Source of the DNA: Acidimicrobiales bacterium
Lineage (GTDB): Bacteria > Actinomycetota > Acidimicrobiia > Acidimicrobiales > UBA8592
Direction of reading: 5' to 3'
Assembly: GCA_030740795.1 (NCBI GenBank)
Contig: JASLWO010000056.1
Location: 1-64,000, forward strand
DNA: 64,000 nucleotides
The notes beneath the pieces were generated by a model, which did no database searches, was not told the origin of the DNA, and worked only from the letters and a program-made list of their open reading frames with translations. Position numbers and translations under genes: made by a program. This document shows, one piece after another, positions 24,520 to 33,461 of this stretch. Position 1 is the stretch's first letter; every line of letters begins with the position of its first letter.

Positions 24520-25758
24520 ATGACTAGCGCAGAATATAAATCCATATTTACCCCAGTACGGCTTGGACCTTTAATGCTTCGAAACCGAATTATTAAAGCT
24601 GCAACATTTGAAGGCATGGCTATTGACAATATGGTCACAGACGCCTTAGTTGATTTCCACAAAGCATTCGCTGAGGGGCGAATAGGGATGACGACTCTTG
24701 CTTATTGCGCAGTTTCCCCTGATGGTCAAGGAGCCCCAAATGAAATAGTGGTCCGAGAGGACGCAATTCCAGGCTTAAGGTACTTTGTTGATGCCATGCA
24801 TGACCTTGAAGTTGCTGCTTCTATGCAACTTGGACATGCTGGCCCTGTAGGAATGGGGGTCGGAGGTCGAGCCTTATCCGCATCAAAGGTTTTCTCAAAA
24901 TCACGGTTTAAAAACACAAGCCCAGCCTCTGAAGATGAAATCTTCCGAGTTGTCGATGACTTTGAAAAAGCTGCAATGCTGGCAGCGAAATCGGGGTTTG
25001 ATTGCATTGAGTTACATTTCGGACATGGTTATTTGATAAGCAATTTTCTCAGCCCGAAACTAAATAAGAGAAAAGACCAGTGGGGAGGGTCGCTTGAGAA
25101 TCGGGCACGTTTAGCAAGAACGATTGCGACAAGGGTTAAATCAGTAGTCCCTGACAATATGGCCATTATTGCAAAGCTCAACTTAGACGACGGAGTCAAA
25201 AGTGGGTTCAAAGTAGATGAATGTGCTGAAGTGGCACGCATGCTTGAATCGGACGGGGCTTTAGATGCATTGGAATTGACAGGTGGTAGTTCATTTGAGA
25301 ACCCTATGTATTTTTTCCGAGGAGATGTCCCAGTTCATGAAATGGCTGAAATCTTTCCCAAAGGTTTCATGCGTTTAGGGTTCAAACTGACCGCAAAGAA
25401 ATTCATGCCCTACTACCCATTTGAAGAGGCTTATTTTCTAGACCAGGCTCGACGAGTACGAGAAGCGGTTGACATGCCTTTGATTCTCTTAGGAGGGATC
25501 AACAATGTTGAAACCATCGAACTCGCCCTTCGCGAAGGCTTTGATTTCGTTGCCATGGGAAGAGCTTTATTACGAGAACCAGACCTTGTTAAAAAATGGG
25601 AAGATGGAATATTCGCAGAAGGGCAATGTATCCACTGCAATAAATGCATGCCCAGTATTTACCAGGGGACACACTGTTACCTCGTTCCCCAAGAAGAAAG
25701 ACCGGGACATGAGAAATGGCCTCCTCCAATTACGAAAAAAGTAGGTACCCATGATTGA
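24520..25758 (+). CDS. NADH:flavin oxidoreductase (Old Yellow Enzyme family)
   Basis: A 412-residue TIM-barrel FMN ene-reductase. Family marks are LGPLMLRNRIIKAATFEG at the N-terminus, HFGHGYLISNFLSP near residue 168, KRKDQWGGSLENRARL, and MGRALLREPDLVKKW near residue 345. The C-terminal CIHCNKCMP plus a later Cys resembles the [4Fe-4S] ligands of the 2,4-dienoyl-CoA reductase branch, but the following FAD/NAD domains of that branch are absent. It heads an operon with an enoyl-CoA hydratase (eight-base overlap) and an acyl-CoA dehydrogenase, indicating a role in breakdown of unsaturated or cyclic acyl-CoA substrates. An AGAGGAAA site precedes the ATG. Confidence 0.85.
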   Translation: MTSAEYKSIFTPVRLGPLMLRNRIIKAATFEGMAIDNMVTDALVDFHKAFAEGRIGMTTLAYCAVSPDGQGAPNEIVVREDAIPGLRYFVDAMHDLEVAASMQLGHAGPVGMGVGGRALSASKVFSKSRFKNTSPASEDEIFRVVDDFEKAAMLAAKSGFDCIELHFGHGYLISNFLSPKLNKRKDQWGGSLENRARLARTIATRVKSVVPDNMAIIAKLNLDDGVKSGFKVDECAEVARMLESDGALDALELTGGSSFENPMYFFRGDVPVHEMAEIFPKGFMRLGFKLTAKKFMPYYPFEEAYFLDQARRVREAVDMPLILLGGINNVETIELALREGFDFVAMGRALLREPDLVKKWEDGIFAEGQCIHCNKCMPSIYQGTHCYLVPQEERPGHEKWPPPITKKVGTHD

Positions 25759-26527
25759 AATATCAAATGATGGAAGGGTGCGTGTCCTTCGTTTAGATCG
25801 CCCTGAATCAAAGAATGCCTTCAACGAAGCCCTTTACGATGGCCTGACCGAAGCCTTAATTGAAGCCGATAATGACAATGGCGTAGCGGTAGTGGTGATC
25901 ACGGGAACTGGTGATAGTTTCTCCTCCGGCACAGATGTTGTGGAGCTAGGGCAACGGATGGGCGACCCATCATTTACTCCTGGCAAACATGGATTCCCGG
26001 GTCTTGCCAATACGTTGATTGGTTTCTCTAAGCCGCTAATGTGCGCTGTGAACGGACTTGGTTTAGGAATTGGAGTTACCATTCTCGGCCTGTCAGATCT
26101 GGTATTCATGGCTGAAAGCGCTCGCGTGAAATGCCCATTTACCGATCTTGCTTTAGCTCCTGAAGCAGCTAGCAGTTTCACTTTCCCTCTGATCATGGGT
26201 CGGCAGAATGCTACGTGGATGTTGTTAAGTTCTGAATGGATCACAGCGGAACAATGTTTTGACATGGGGTTGGCATACAAACTCTGCTCCGATGCTAAAT
26301 TAATGGATGAAACCATGCGGCATGCCCGAGTTCTCGCAGCTAAACCAATTAGTTCACTCGTAGCGTCGAAGAAAGTAGTCATGGACCCGTTACGTGAACA
26401 AATCCAGGCAGCAAGAAAAAGAGAGGATAAAGCTTTCGCAGAACTACTAGGAAAGCCGGCAAACATAGAAGCTTTAACAGCTTTTGCTGAAAAAAGAGAC
26501 CCCGATTTCATGAGTTTAGGTGAATAG
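25751..26527 (+). CDS. enoyl-CoA hydratase/isomerase family protein
   Basis: A 258-residue crotonase-fold protein that hydrates or isomerises enoyl-CoA. The oxyanion-hole segments are GDSFSSGTDVVEL near residue 55 and AVNGLGLGIGVTILGLSDL near residue 98. At the position of the first catalytic Glu of classical hydratases the sequence reads FTDLALAPEAASSF (Asp/Pro-Glu), more like isomerase and dienoyl-CoA isomerase members. The start overlaps the ene-reductase stop by eight bases, so translation is coupled. It is followed by an acyl-CoA dehydrogenase 23 bases on. Together these cover three steps of a beta-oxidation-type pathway. Confidence 0.87.
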   Translation: MIEISNDGRVRVLRLDRPESKNAFNEALYDGLTEALIEADNDNGVAVVVITGTGDSFSSGTDVVELGQRMGDPSFTPGKHGFPGLANTLIGFSKPLMCAVNGLGLGIGVTILGLSDLVFMAESARVKCPFTDLALAPEAASSFTFPLIMGRQNATWMLLSSEWITAEQCFDMGLAYKLCSDAKLMDETMRHARVLAAKPISSLVASKKVVMDPLREQIQAARKREDKAFAELLGKPANIEALTAFAEKRDPDFMSLGE

Positions 26528-26550
26528 ATGAATATCAAAATGGTAATGGT

Positions 26551-27693
26551 ATGACCTCGTCGCCTTTTTACACTGAGGACCATGAAGCATTCCGCGCAGT
26601 AATCCGTCAATTCACAGGAAAAGAGATTGCCCCTTATATCTCTGAATGGGAAGAAGCCGGAGAGGTTCCTAGAGAGCTCTACAAAAAAGCGGCGGCAGTC
26701 GGAATTTTTGGTGATGGGTTTGATGCAGAATACGGCGGGCATGGTCAAAGAGACGCAATTCTTCGCATGGTCATATTTCAAGAAATAAGTGCGGCAGGAT
26801 CCGGTGGAGTTGTTGCTTCGCTTCTCTCTAATTACATAGGGTTGCCACCAATTCAACGTTTCGGTTCAAAAGAAATGCAGGAACGAGTTCTTACCGCTTG
26901 TCTCTCTGGAGACAGTATTGCGGCTCTGGCCATTACCGAACCGAGCGGAGGTTCAGATGTAAGCCGCATTAAAACAACAGCTACCCGTCAGGGAGAAGAC
27001 CTAATCGTTAATGGGCAAAAAACTTTTATCACATCAGGCATGAACGCAGATTTTTTCACAGTCGCTGTCCGAACCGGTCAAGATGGCCCATCAGGGATTT
27101 CTCTCCTACTCATCGAAGGGGAAAGAGAAGGTCTTGAAAGAACACGGCTTGAAAAAATGGGTTGGTTATCTTCGGATACAGCAACCCTGTACTTTGACGA
27201 CGTCCGGGTCCCTATTACAAACCTTATTGGTGAAGAGGGAACCGGGTTCTCTGCGATCGTCAATAATTTCAACTCTGAAAGGATTGACATGGCTTCTCAA
27301 TCAATAGCGTTCTCACGTGCTTGTTTTGATGAAGCTTTAGAATGGTCACGAGAACGAGAAACATTCGGGAAACGTTTAGCTGATCATCAAGTAATACGTC
27401 ACAAGTTCGTTGAAATGGACAGGAAAATAAATGCCGCACAAGCATGGTGTGAATTACTTGCTTGGAGATTAAACCAAGGCGATAATCCTGTCGCTGAGAT
27501 CGCTGAGTTGAAAGTCCAAGCCACAACCACATTTGAATTCTGTGCTCGAGAAGCAGCTCAAATACTCGGTGGAGCGAGTTACTTAAAGGGTTCAATAACT
27601 GAACGCCTATATCGAGAAGTCCGGGTCCAAGCAATAGGTGGAGGCAGCGAAGAAATTATGCGTGACTTGGCGAGCCGTCAACTGGGTATCTAA
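26551..27693 (+). CDS. acyl-CoA dehydrogenase
   Basis: A 380-residue acyl-CoA dehydrogenase of classical length. The visible motifs are ALAITEPSGGSDVSRIKTTA near residue 130 (flavin/substrate site), QKTFITSGMNADFFTVAVRT, ERETFGKRLADHQ and the C-terminal ILGGASYLKGSITERLYREVR. The catalytic Glu of the short-chain group sits in the last region but I cannot pin it by eye. It is the third gene of the ene-reductase operon, so its substrate is probably the same acyl-CoA series. The manA gene converges nine bases downstream. Confidence 0.9.
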   Translation: MTSSPFYTEDHEAFRAVIRQFTGKEIAPYISEWEEAGEVPRELYKKAAAVGIFGDGFDAEYGGHGQRDAILRMVIFQEISAAGSGGVVASLLSNYIGLPPIQRFGSKEMQERVLTACLSGDSIAALAITEPSGGSDVSRIKTTATRQGEDLIVNGQKTFITSGMNADFFTVAVRTGQDGPSGISLLLIEGEREGLERTRLEKMGWLSSDTATLYFDDVRVPITNLIGEEGTGFSAIVNNFNSERIDMASQSIAFSRACFDEALEWSRERETFGKRLADHQVIRHKFVEMDRKINAAQAWCELLAWRLNQGDNPVAEIAELKVQATTTFEFCAREAAQILGGASYLKGSITERLYREVRVQAIGGGSEEIMRDLASRQLGI

Positions 27694-27702
27694 TTTAGCC
27701 AG

Positions 27703-28860
27703 CTAAGCGGATGAACATCTGAAAATGAGCGCTTTTCCTGAAAGCGTGTACCTCTGGTCTGCAGATGGAACCCAGACAGGTGTTCCTTGGTCAACATTAA
27801 TGCTCTCACCGCTGGGATTGCTTATCGTAAATGAACCTTCAGTCGAAATGAGAATCTCTGCACTGTCAATGTTTGTTGCCCATTCTTGTTCTATCTCTAA
27901 CCGTGAGAGAGTAAATTCAGTTGGCGATTCATAGAAGTGGTACGCAGAGCCGGGTTTTTGAATATTTGGGTCCCGAGCTGCAAATAGGGCAAGAGAAAGA
28001 AATTCTTCTTTATCAATATGCTTAGAAGTCAAACCGCATCGGAGAACATTGTCGCTATTAGAAGTGATTTCAATAGCGCTTCCCCTGAGGTAAGCATGTA
28101 TCACCCCTGGGGGGACATACATGGCTTCCCCAGGTTGTAACGTCACAAAATTTAGAAACAAGAAGATAATCAGCCCAGGATCCGAGGGGTACATTTCTGC
28201 CAATTGAGTGAAATGTTCACTTTCTCTTTCTGAGATTACAGTGCTTTGAATATCAGCTTTACTGATTGTTGTCGCCATCTCGCGAATCTGGCTTGGACTG
28301 TAATTCAGGATTTTACTAATTGTTCTACGTAGTTTTTTATCTTCGGAATCATTCCCTTTTAGTATTTCTACGAGTTCGCTGCCTTCAGGAGTATTTGCTG
28401 CGGCCATTATTGTCGTGATTTCTGAGATTTTTCTAAATCCATATTTCGCTTCGAATTTGGTTAAGGCGCAAACAATTTCTTTCTTTCCTCGTGGAGAAAA
28501 ATAAGACCTTTTCTCTGAATGTGTATCTAGATTGATTTCCCGGTCATATCCTGCCATGGCTTGACTTTCGGACGGATGCACCTGAAGGGAAAGCGGACTC
28601 CCTATTGCAAGAACTTTCATTATGTAGGGAAGTTCGTTTCTGAATTCTTTAGCTCGTAATCCCAATGTGTTTTCTGGATCGCTATCAATAATGTCTTTAA
28701 GGTTTTGATCACCTCCGGAGACTCTGCTGGGTGATGTTTGGTGTGCTCCCATCCAAAGTTCAGCTTCGGGAACCTCTGTCGGAGTTCTTCCTTGGAGGTG
28801 GGCAAGGAATTCTTTATCTCCCCAGTGATAGTTTTGAATATTTGGCTCAAGTAATTGCAT
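27703..28860 (-). CDS. manA: mannose-6-phosphate isomerase, class I
   Basis: A 385-residue zinc enzyme that interconverts mannose 6-phosphate and fructose 6-phosphate, feeding GDP-mannose synthesis. The class I signature is present: SLQVHPSESQAMAG near residue 97 (zinc Gln/His), EIVCALTKFEAKYGFR near residue 135 (Glu ligand), and PPGVIHAYLRGSAIEITSNSDN near residue 255 (His ligand and catalytic Arg region). The length is normal. It follows the nucleoside deoxyribosyltransferase-like gene by 12 bases on the same strand and converges with the acyl-CoA dehydrogenase. Confidence 0.92.
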   Translation of the reverse strand: MQLLEPNIQNYHWGDKEFLAHLQGRTPTEVPEAELWMGAHQTSPSRVSGGDQNLKDIIDSDPENTLGLRAKEFRNELPYIMKVLAIGSPLSLQVHPSESQAMAGYDREINLDTHSEKRSYFSPRGKKEIVCALTKFEAKYGFRKISEITTIMAAANTPEGSELVEILKGNDSEDKKLRRTISKILNYSPSQIREMATTISKADIQSTVISERESEHFTQLAEMYPSDPGLIIFLFLNFVTLQPGEAMYVPPGVIHAYLRGSAIEITSNSDNVLRCGLTSKHIDKEEFLSLALFAARDPNIQKPGSAYHFYESPTEFTLSRLEIEQEWATNIDSAEILISTEGSFTISNPSGESINVDQGTPVWVPSADQRYTLSGKALIFRCSSA

Positions 28861-28872
28861 AAGTATCCATTT

Positions 28873-29361
28873 TTAAAAACCGGTTCGCCACTGTTCTAAA
28901 GCATTGGTTAGTTCACCAAGTGACCTAACTATTTGATTTACGGAACGACTGATCATGAGATTCACCAGTTCATCGCCTTCAAAACGTGAACGCCAATCAG
29001 TAAAAATTCCTATTGCTGGCTTCCCCAGTGCAGCTGCATACCCGAGTTCCCATGCTGTTCCATCGTCGGTGGTGATACCATTCAAGTTCGCTACTACGAG
29101 ATCTGACTGGTGAATAGCGTCACGGTTATTTTCAAAGATTAGCTGAACTGTTTCAGAGGTTTTTTCAGGATTGTCACGGTGTGGGAGAAAGGTTCTGAAG
29201 TGCAAAGAGGCAATTGATTCTTCTATTGTTTCTATCCACCAGCGTTCACCTTCATCAAATAAAGGTCCTGCCACATATACGAGTTTGGATTCCATATATC
29301 TATGATTGCGTCTCGGGAATGGTTCTCCACACATTTTTGGCTTGAATACGGTTTTTTTCAT
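28873..29361 (-). CDS. nucleoside 2-deoxyribosyltransferase family protein
   Basis: A protein of 162 residues (or 140 from the Met at 29295) with the nucleoside 2-deoxyribosyltransferase fold: LVYVAGPLFDEGERWW at the start of the domain, DLVVANLNGITTDDGTAWELGYAAALG near residue 110, where the Glu is the usual nucleophile, and KPAIGIFTDWR. Family members exchange nucleobases on deoxyribosides or hydrolyse modified nucleotides. The family domain begins at the second Met, and the upstream 22 residues are basic and unlike the family; neither start has a clear ribosome-binding site. It shares a 48-base divergent promoter region with the phosphoribosyltransferase gene, so both may serve nucleotide salvage. 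Confidence 0.75.
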   Translation of the reverse strand: MKKTVFKPKMCGEPFPRRNHRYMESKLVYVAGPLFDEGERWWIETIEESIASLHFRTFLPHRDNPEKTSETVQLIFENNRDAIHQSDLVVANLNGITTDDGTAWELGYAAALGKPAIGIFTDWRSRFEGDELVNLMISRSVNQIVRSLGELTNALEQWRTGF

Positions 29362-29396
29362 ATTGCGTCAATTCATGAATGTGTGTGAAAGATTTG

Positions 29397-29402
29397 TAGG
29401 CT
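29397..29402 (+). promoter_or_regulatory. putative leaderless -10 box (TAGGCT)
   Basis: TAGGCT followed by seven bases and the ATG of the phosphoribosyltransferase gene, without a Shine-Dalgarno sequence, so transcription probably starts at the A of ATG. Confidence 0.45.
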
Positions 29403-29409
29403 GAGCGAT

Positions 29410-29952
29410 ATGGACGAACTACAACGAGCTGAATTCTCTCAAACGCTGGTGCAATCATTTCCGTTGGTAGATAATCACCCTGATATCGCAGGTTTATTAC
29501 GTGATGGAGATCTGTTGGGTCGTTTGGGACCAGGAATGGCGGGAGGGTTTGTGGAAAGTGGAATAACGAAAGTGTTAGCCCCTGAAGCTCGTGGCCCAGT
29601 GTTAGGAGCGCTGGTTGCAGAATTTTTGCATGCAGGTCTAGTTCTTATCAGGAAAGAAGGAAGGAACCATCCTGGAGCCGATACCCATTTCCGTTCTGAA
29701 GCTATTTGGAATGGGGAACGAGAACATTTTCAAAGTCGTTCTTTTGACCTCGTAGAAACTGATTGTGTTTTGGTTGTTGATGACTGGATTACTACCGGCA
29801 ACACAATTCGGACGGCGAAGGATTTCGTCTTATCAGCAGGCGCCGAGTATGTGGGAGCTTCCGTGATCGTCAATAAGACATCCCAAGCATGTTTGGAAGA
29901 ATTAGGGGTGCGCTGGCTGGTTAATTTCAGTGACCTTAATTCGTACTCGTAG
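29410..29952 (+). CDS. phosphoribosyltransferase family protein
   Basis: A 180-residue type I phosphoribosyltransferase. The PRPP-binding signature is CVLVVDDWITTGNTIRTA near residue 116, where two acidic residues are followed by the TGNT phosphate loop. APEARGPVLGALVAEFL near residue 57 resembles the adenine phosphoribosyltransferase hood region (EARG). The base specificity (adenine, orotate or other) is not certain; the EARG element argues for an adenine-type enzyme. The start is a leaderless-looking ATG. It is divergent from the nucleoside deoxyribosyltransferase gene and overlaps the end of sodX by 17 bases, tail to tail. Confidence 0.75.
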   Translation: MDELQRAEFSQTLVQSFPLVDNHPDIAGLLRDGDLLGRLGPGMAGGFVESGITKVLAPEARGPVLGALVAEFLHAGLVLIRKEGRNHPGADTHFRSEAIWNGEREHFQSRSFDLVETDCVLVVDDWITTGNTIRTAKDFVLSAGAEYVGASVIVNKTSQACLEELGVRWLVNFSDLNSYS

Positions 29953-30292
29953 CTTCTTTAACCAATAGGGCTCTTTGGGTGAGATTATAAGTAGCTACCC
30001 CAATGATATTTGACATGGGGGGTTTCCCAAATTGCCGACTGTCAGTGCCGTGCGGACTCGATAGTTCAACTAATTTATTTTCATCTATGTAGGCAACATA
30101 CTTTATGAGTGTTGTGTTTTTGTAAGGGTGTCGTGCAACGACGATATCTCCCGCTTCACAATGTTTATCTTTGCGGATAATGACAACGTCGCCCGGTTCA
30201 AGTATGGGAAGCATGCTTTCCCCTTGGACGCGGTACTTTTTGCGTTTCCCTACAGCTAAAGCCAATAGTTCTTTAAGAACCGTTGCCGTCAA
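29936..30292 (-). CDS. sodX: nickel superoxide dismutase maturation protease SodX
   Basis: A 118-residue S26-type (signal peptidase/LexA-like) peptidase without a membrane anchor. The catalytic Ser lies in YRVQGESMLPILEPGDVVII near residue 27, and IVARHPYKNTTLIKYVAY near residue 60 supplies the Lys region of the Ser/Lys dyad. SodX removes the N-terminal leader of SodN so that His-1 can bind nickel. The start is a TTG whose last two bases overlap the sodN TGA stop (TTGA), showing tight translational coupling. Its position directly after sodN is the usual arrangement in cyanobacteria and actinobacteria. Confidence 0.88.
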   Translation of the reverse strand: MTATVLKELLALAVGKRKKYRVQGESMLPILEPGDVVIIRKDKHCEAGDIVVARHPYKNTTLIKYVAYIDENKLVELSSPHGTDSRQFGKPPMSNIIGVATYNLTQRALLVKEATSTN

Positions 30293-30762
30293 CTTGCTTC
30301 GTAATATGTGACTTCCCGGCCCTTGCTTTCCCAGAACATGTTATGTATTTTCTCTACGGAAGCCATGAGTTCATCAGCTACATCAGTAGAAACATGTTGT
30401 TTGCACTCAGAGCAGGCTTTCGCAGCGTTCCAGAAAACCTCATGAAGGTCTGGGTATGCCTCTAGGTGAACGGGTTTGAAATAATCTGTCCAAAGCACGA
30501 GTAACTCATGCTTTGCGAGTTCAGCCTGTTCTTCCTTGATAGACGCGTATCGCGAGATCGTGTTGTGATACGCAGCGGCAGCTTGTGTATCTCCAAATTC
30601 TGGCGGAGTTAAGTCAAGCATCTTTTTCATCATTGACCTGACAGCTTCAGCAGCGATTCGGGCCGATGCGGGGTCATAGACACCACATGGTCCGTCACAG
30701 TGTGCTTCAGCCACCGGTATTTCATTAAATCCAAATAATTTTGAAGGGGGTTTTTCTCCCAT
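30289..30762 (-). CDS. sodN: nickel-containing superoxide dismutase precursor
   Basis: A Ni-SOD that disproportionates superoxide. The nickel hook is unmistakable: HCDGPCGVYDPASAR, with His-1, Cys-2 and Cys-6 after processing. From ATG 30762 the leader is 20 residues ending in VAEA, to be cut by SodX. I chose this start because GAGGAG lies ten bases upstream; the track start (30813) adds 17 residues with no ribosome-binding site. The rest is the expected four-helix bundle (MMKKMLDLTPP, SRYASIKEEQAELAKHELLVLW). The mature part (about 137 residues) is somewhat longer than the typical 117. It is divergent from a nickel permease. Confidence 0.95.
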   Translation of the reverse strand: MGEKPPSKLFGFNEIPVAEAHCDGPCGVYDPASARIAAEAVRSMMKKMLDLTPPEFGDTQAAAAYHNTISRYASIKEEQAELAKHELLVLWTDYFKPVHLEAYPDLHEVFWNAAKACSECKQHVSTDVADELMASVEKIHNMFWESKGREVTYYEAS

Positions 30763-30906
30763 GTGAAGATATCTCCTCAATGTTTGTATGTTCCATAAAT
30801 GTATCAACGACATGATGGTGAGTCCAACAAATGATTATGTTCATCTTTAATTGTTTCTCTAAACCCATGATTTGACAGTGCCGGTAAGGCTTGGAAAGTT
30901 CTTTCC

Positions 30907-31752
30907 ATGAGTTTTGCTTTACTTCTCTCCGCCTTTGGATACGGATTACGTCACGGATTTGATTGGGATCACATAGCCGCACTGACTGATATTTCAACAG
31001 TGGAGAAGAACCGGCGTCGAGCTTTTCTTCTCTCCAGTGCGTATGCGCTGGGGCACGCAGCGGTAGTCGCTATTTTGGGCATCGCCATAATACTTGCAGA
31101 TTTCACTGTTCCCGAAACTATTGACACAACCTTAATGTATTTCATTGGATTGTCATTAATAGCGTTAGGCATCTGGGTGTTGACCGGAATTTATAAACGC
31201 GGCAGAGATTTCCGGTTAAAGAGTAGATGGATGCTTATCCGTGCCGGCGTGTATAAGGGATTTCAACGTGTCCGTTATACGACTAGGGGAAGAAGTATCA
31301 GTGTGGAACATTCCCACGGGCATATCCATGAGGCGGGAACCCAATTGCATGAACATTCCCATACAGGCTTGGTTAATGAGCGAAAAAATGATGGGCATCA
31401 TCATTCCCACAAGCACGAATTCATTCTTGGAGAAAGCTCGTTGAACCGTTCTACAGCTGTTGGGGTTGGGGTCCTTCATGGGATCGGAGTTGAAACACCT
31501 ACTCAAATTGCTATTTTCGTAGCAACAACTCAAGCTTCCGGGAAAGCCGGTGGGTTGCTTATCCTAACGTTTTGGGTTGTAGGTTTAGTTTTCGCAAATT
31601 CGGCGATCGCGATTTTTTCTATCGGAGCGAACGATTGGCTCGTCCGCCATAACTTCATTTACGTTGCGTTAGCTGGATTAATTGGCACATTTAGTGTTGT
31701 CATTGGCGTACTGGTTCTTTTTGAAAAGGACGGGCTTTTACCGGTTTTCTAA
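30907..31752 (+). CDS. NiCoT/NicO-type nickel (cobalt) permease
   Basis: A 281-residue membrane protein with about seven helices. The nickel-carrier signature RHGFDWDHIAAL (HxxDxDH, a variant of HAxDADH) is in the first helix, and the second conserved segment LHGIGVETPTQIAIF follows in helix 5. A His-rich cytoplasmic loop (EHSHGHIHEAG, DGHHHSHKHE) lies between. NiCoT carriers import Ni2+ or Co2+ at low abundance. Its position divergent from sodN-sodX, 144 bases away, strongly suggests it supplies nickel to the superoxide dismutase. A TTGACA at about 30873 may be its -35. It overlaps the ribokinase gene by 15 bases tail to tail. Confidence 0.85.
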   Translation: MSFALLLSAFGYGLRHGFDWDHIAALTDISTVEKNRRRAFLLSSAYALGHAAVVAILGIAIILADFTVPETIDTTLMYFIGLSLIALGIWVLTGIYKRGRDFRLKSRWMLIRAGVYKGFQRVRYTTRGRSISVEHSHGHIHEAGTQLHEHSHTGLVNERKNDGHHHSHKHEFILGESSLNRSTAVGVGVLHGIGVETPTQIAIFVATTQASGKAGGLLILTFWVVGLVFANSAIAIFSIGANDWLVRHNFIYVALAGLIGTFSVVIGVLVLFEKDGLLPVF

Positions 31753-32646
31753 ACGGGCATTAACCTGATCGCTTGTAGGAAATGAACTTTGGGCTCCAGC
31801 AACGAGCGTTGTCGCTGCTCCTACTCGAACTGCTTCACTGACTGCAGCTACAAAGTCTGAGCCCTGAGATAAACCGCCACATAAAGCAGCACAAAATGCA
31901 TCTCCGGCTCCTGTGGTATCAATTGGATTCACTTTCGGCGCAGGGACATGTACCGCATCATTATTTACTACTACTACAGCCCCATCGGCTCCTAAAGTGA
32001 CGACAACTGAGGCGCATGGAAGGGTACGTGCCGCTTCCACCGCTTTTTCCACTGAATCAATGGCCCCTGTTCCAGCAAGCAACGATAATTCTGTTTGGTT
32101 TGGGATAAGAACATCCACTAGATCTAATAGTTCAAGGGGAACGATTTCTTCTGGGGCTGGAGCGGGGTTCCAGACGAACGTTCCTTTGGCATTTCTCGCT
32201 GCTGCGAGAACCGTTTCAATTGGGATCTCAGCTTGGGTTAGGACAATTGTTGCATTAGAAACGGTTTGGGCTTCTGCTATGTCTTCTGGGGTTAGATGGG
32301 CGTTAGCTCCCGGGCTGACAACGATTGAGTTATCCCCATCATTTTGTACTGCGATCATCGCTATTCCCGATGGGGTTTCTGCGGTCACAAGTAGAGATGT
32401 TGTTTCTACTCCATCTTTTTCTAAACATTCTCTGAGAAAAATTCCAGTTTCATCATCCCCGACTCTTCCAATCATTGACGACCGGTACCCAAGGCGGGCA
32501 GCTGCTACTGCTTGGTTTGCGCCTTTCCCACCAGGGATACGTGAAAGGTCCCCTCCGAGAACAGTTTGGCCAACTTTGGGGATGTTCTCAACATTGACGA
32601 CGAGATCAAGGTTGCATGAACCCACGACTGCAATATCTATGGACAT
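31738..32646 (-). CDS. rbsK: ribokinase (PfkB family)
   Basis: A 302-residue PfkB-type sugar kinase that phosphorylates ribose at O5. The first PfkB signature GGKGANQAVAAARLG is near residue 41, and the second, DTTGAGDAFCAALCGGL, near residue 243 carries the anion hole and catalytic Asp. NPAPAPEE near residue 165 and PNQTELSLL near residue 182 are typical. The ATG at 32646 has GGGAG nine bases upstream; the track start 12 codons earlier has no support. No ribose transporter is adjacent, so it may serve nucleoside salvage. It follows the TauE-type exporter gene by 43 bases. Confidence 0.88.
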   Translation of the reverse strand: MSIDIAVVGSCNLDLVVNVENIPKVGQTVLGGDLSRIPGGKGANQAVAAARLGYRSSMIGRVGDDETGIFLRECLEKDGVETTSLLVTAETPSGIAMIAVQNDGDNSIVVSPGANAHLTPEDIAEAQTVSNATIVLTQAEIPIETVLAAARNAKGTFVWNPAPAPEEIVPLELLDLVDVLIPNQTELSLLAGTGAIDSVEKAVEAARTLPCASVVVTLGADGAVVVVNNDAVHVPAPKVNPIDTTGAGDAFCAALCGGLSQGSDFVAAVSEAVRVGAATTLVAGAQSSFPTSDQVNARLENR

Positions 32647-32689
32647 GTTCAAAGTCTCCCACATAGATAGGGGCGGGACCAAGAACCCA

Positions 32690-33427
32690 TCAACCGTATA
32701 AGCCGAGCAGTTTTCCGGTTAAACCAATGGCGGCAATAACCATGAAGACCCTAATGGTTCGTTCGCCGCCTCGTACCGCTATCCGAGCTCCTACCCATCC
32801 ACCTATTGATAATCCGGTGGTTAAGATGATTGCCGGCCACCAGCGAACTTTACCTTGGATGATGAAAACCGGGAGAGCCGTCATGGTCACAGCTAATGTC
32901 ACGAGGACTTTCACAATATTAGCTTTCATTAATGGAAGTCCTGATCTAGTTAGAAATGCTAGAAGTACAAGTCCGACTCCCATTTGTATCGCTCCCGCGT
33001 AAAGTCCTATCCCGAAAAATATTGCTGCTGTAGCCGTCGTTGAGAACCCTTTTCCGGCCTCTATTGTCTTCGGCTCTCTCAGAGAGAGAAAAATGATAGG
33101 AAGAATCAGGATCCCGAAAATAGTTTCGAAAGTTGTATCTGTTACTTGACTTATACCTATTGACCCAATCAAAGATCCAATAATGACAGGGAATAAAAAT
33201 GGTATGGCATCTTTGTATGCGGTGACGCCTTGTTTGTGGAATGACCAGATTGTTGTCCCGTTTGAAACAAATATGCCGACTCTGTTGGTCCCATTTGCAA
33301 AGTTTCCGGGAACTCCAGCGAGGACGAGTAGCGGGACGGTCAGTGATGACCCTCCCCCAGCCATTGCATTGACGATCCCAGCAGCTCCGCCGCCGACAAA
33401 AAGAAGCACCGCTTCCCACCAAACCAT
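32690..33427 (-). CDS. TauE/SafE (sulfite exporter-like) family permease
   Basis: A 245-residue membrane protein with seven to eight helices of the TauE/SafE (UPF0721) family. It shows the internal duplication with GGGAAGIVNAMAGGGSSLTVPLL at the N-terminus and IQMGVGLVLLAFLTRSGL midway; the paired GGG/PxL helices are characteristic. Relatives export sulfite, sulfoacetate or other organic anions, but most are uncharacterised. It starts at ATG 33427, 34 bases after the VOC gene stop on the same strand, and precedes the ribokinase. No sulfur genes lie near, so the substrate is open. Confidence 0.82.
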   Translation of the reverse strand: MVWWEAVLLFVGGGAAGIVNAMAGGGSSLTVPLLVLAGVPGNFANGTNRVGIFVSNGTTIWSFHKQGVTAYKDAIPFLFPVIIGSLIGSIGISQVTDTTFETIFGILILPIIFLSLREPKTIEAGKGFSTTATAAIFFGIGLYAGAIQMGVGLVLLAFLTRSGLPLMKANIVKVLVTLAVTMTALPVFIIQGKVRWWPAIILTTGLSIGGWVGARIAVRGGERTIRVFMVIAAIGLTGKLLGLYG

Positions 33428-33461
33428 GCACCTACCGTATCGCGGAAGAAGCAGTGTTAAT

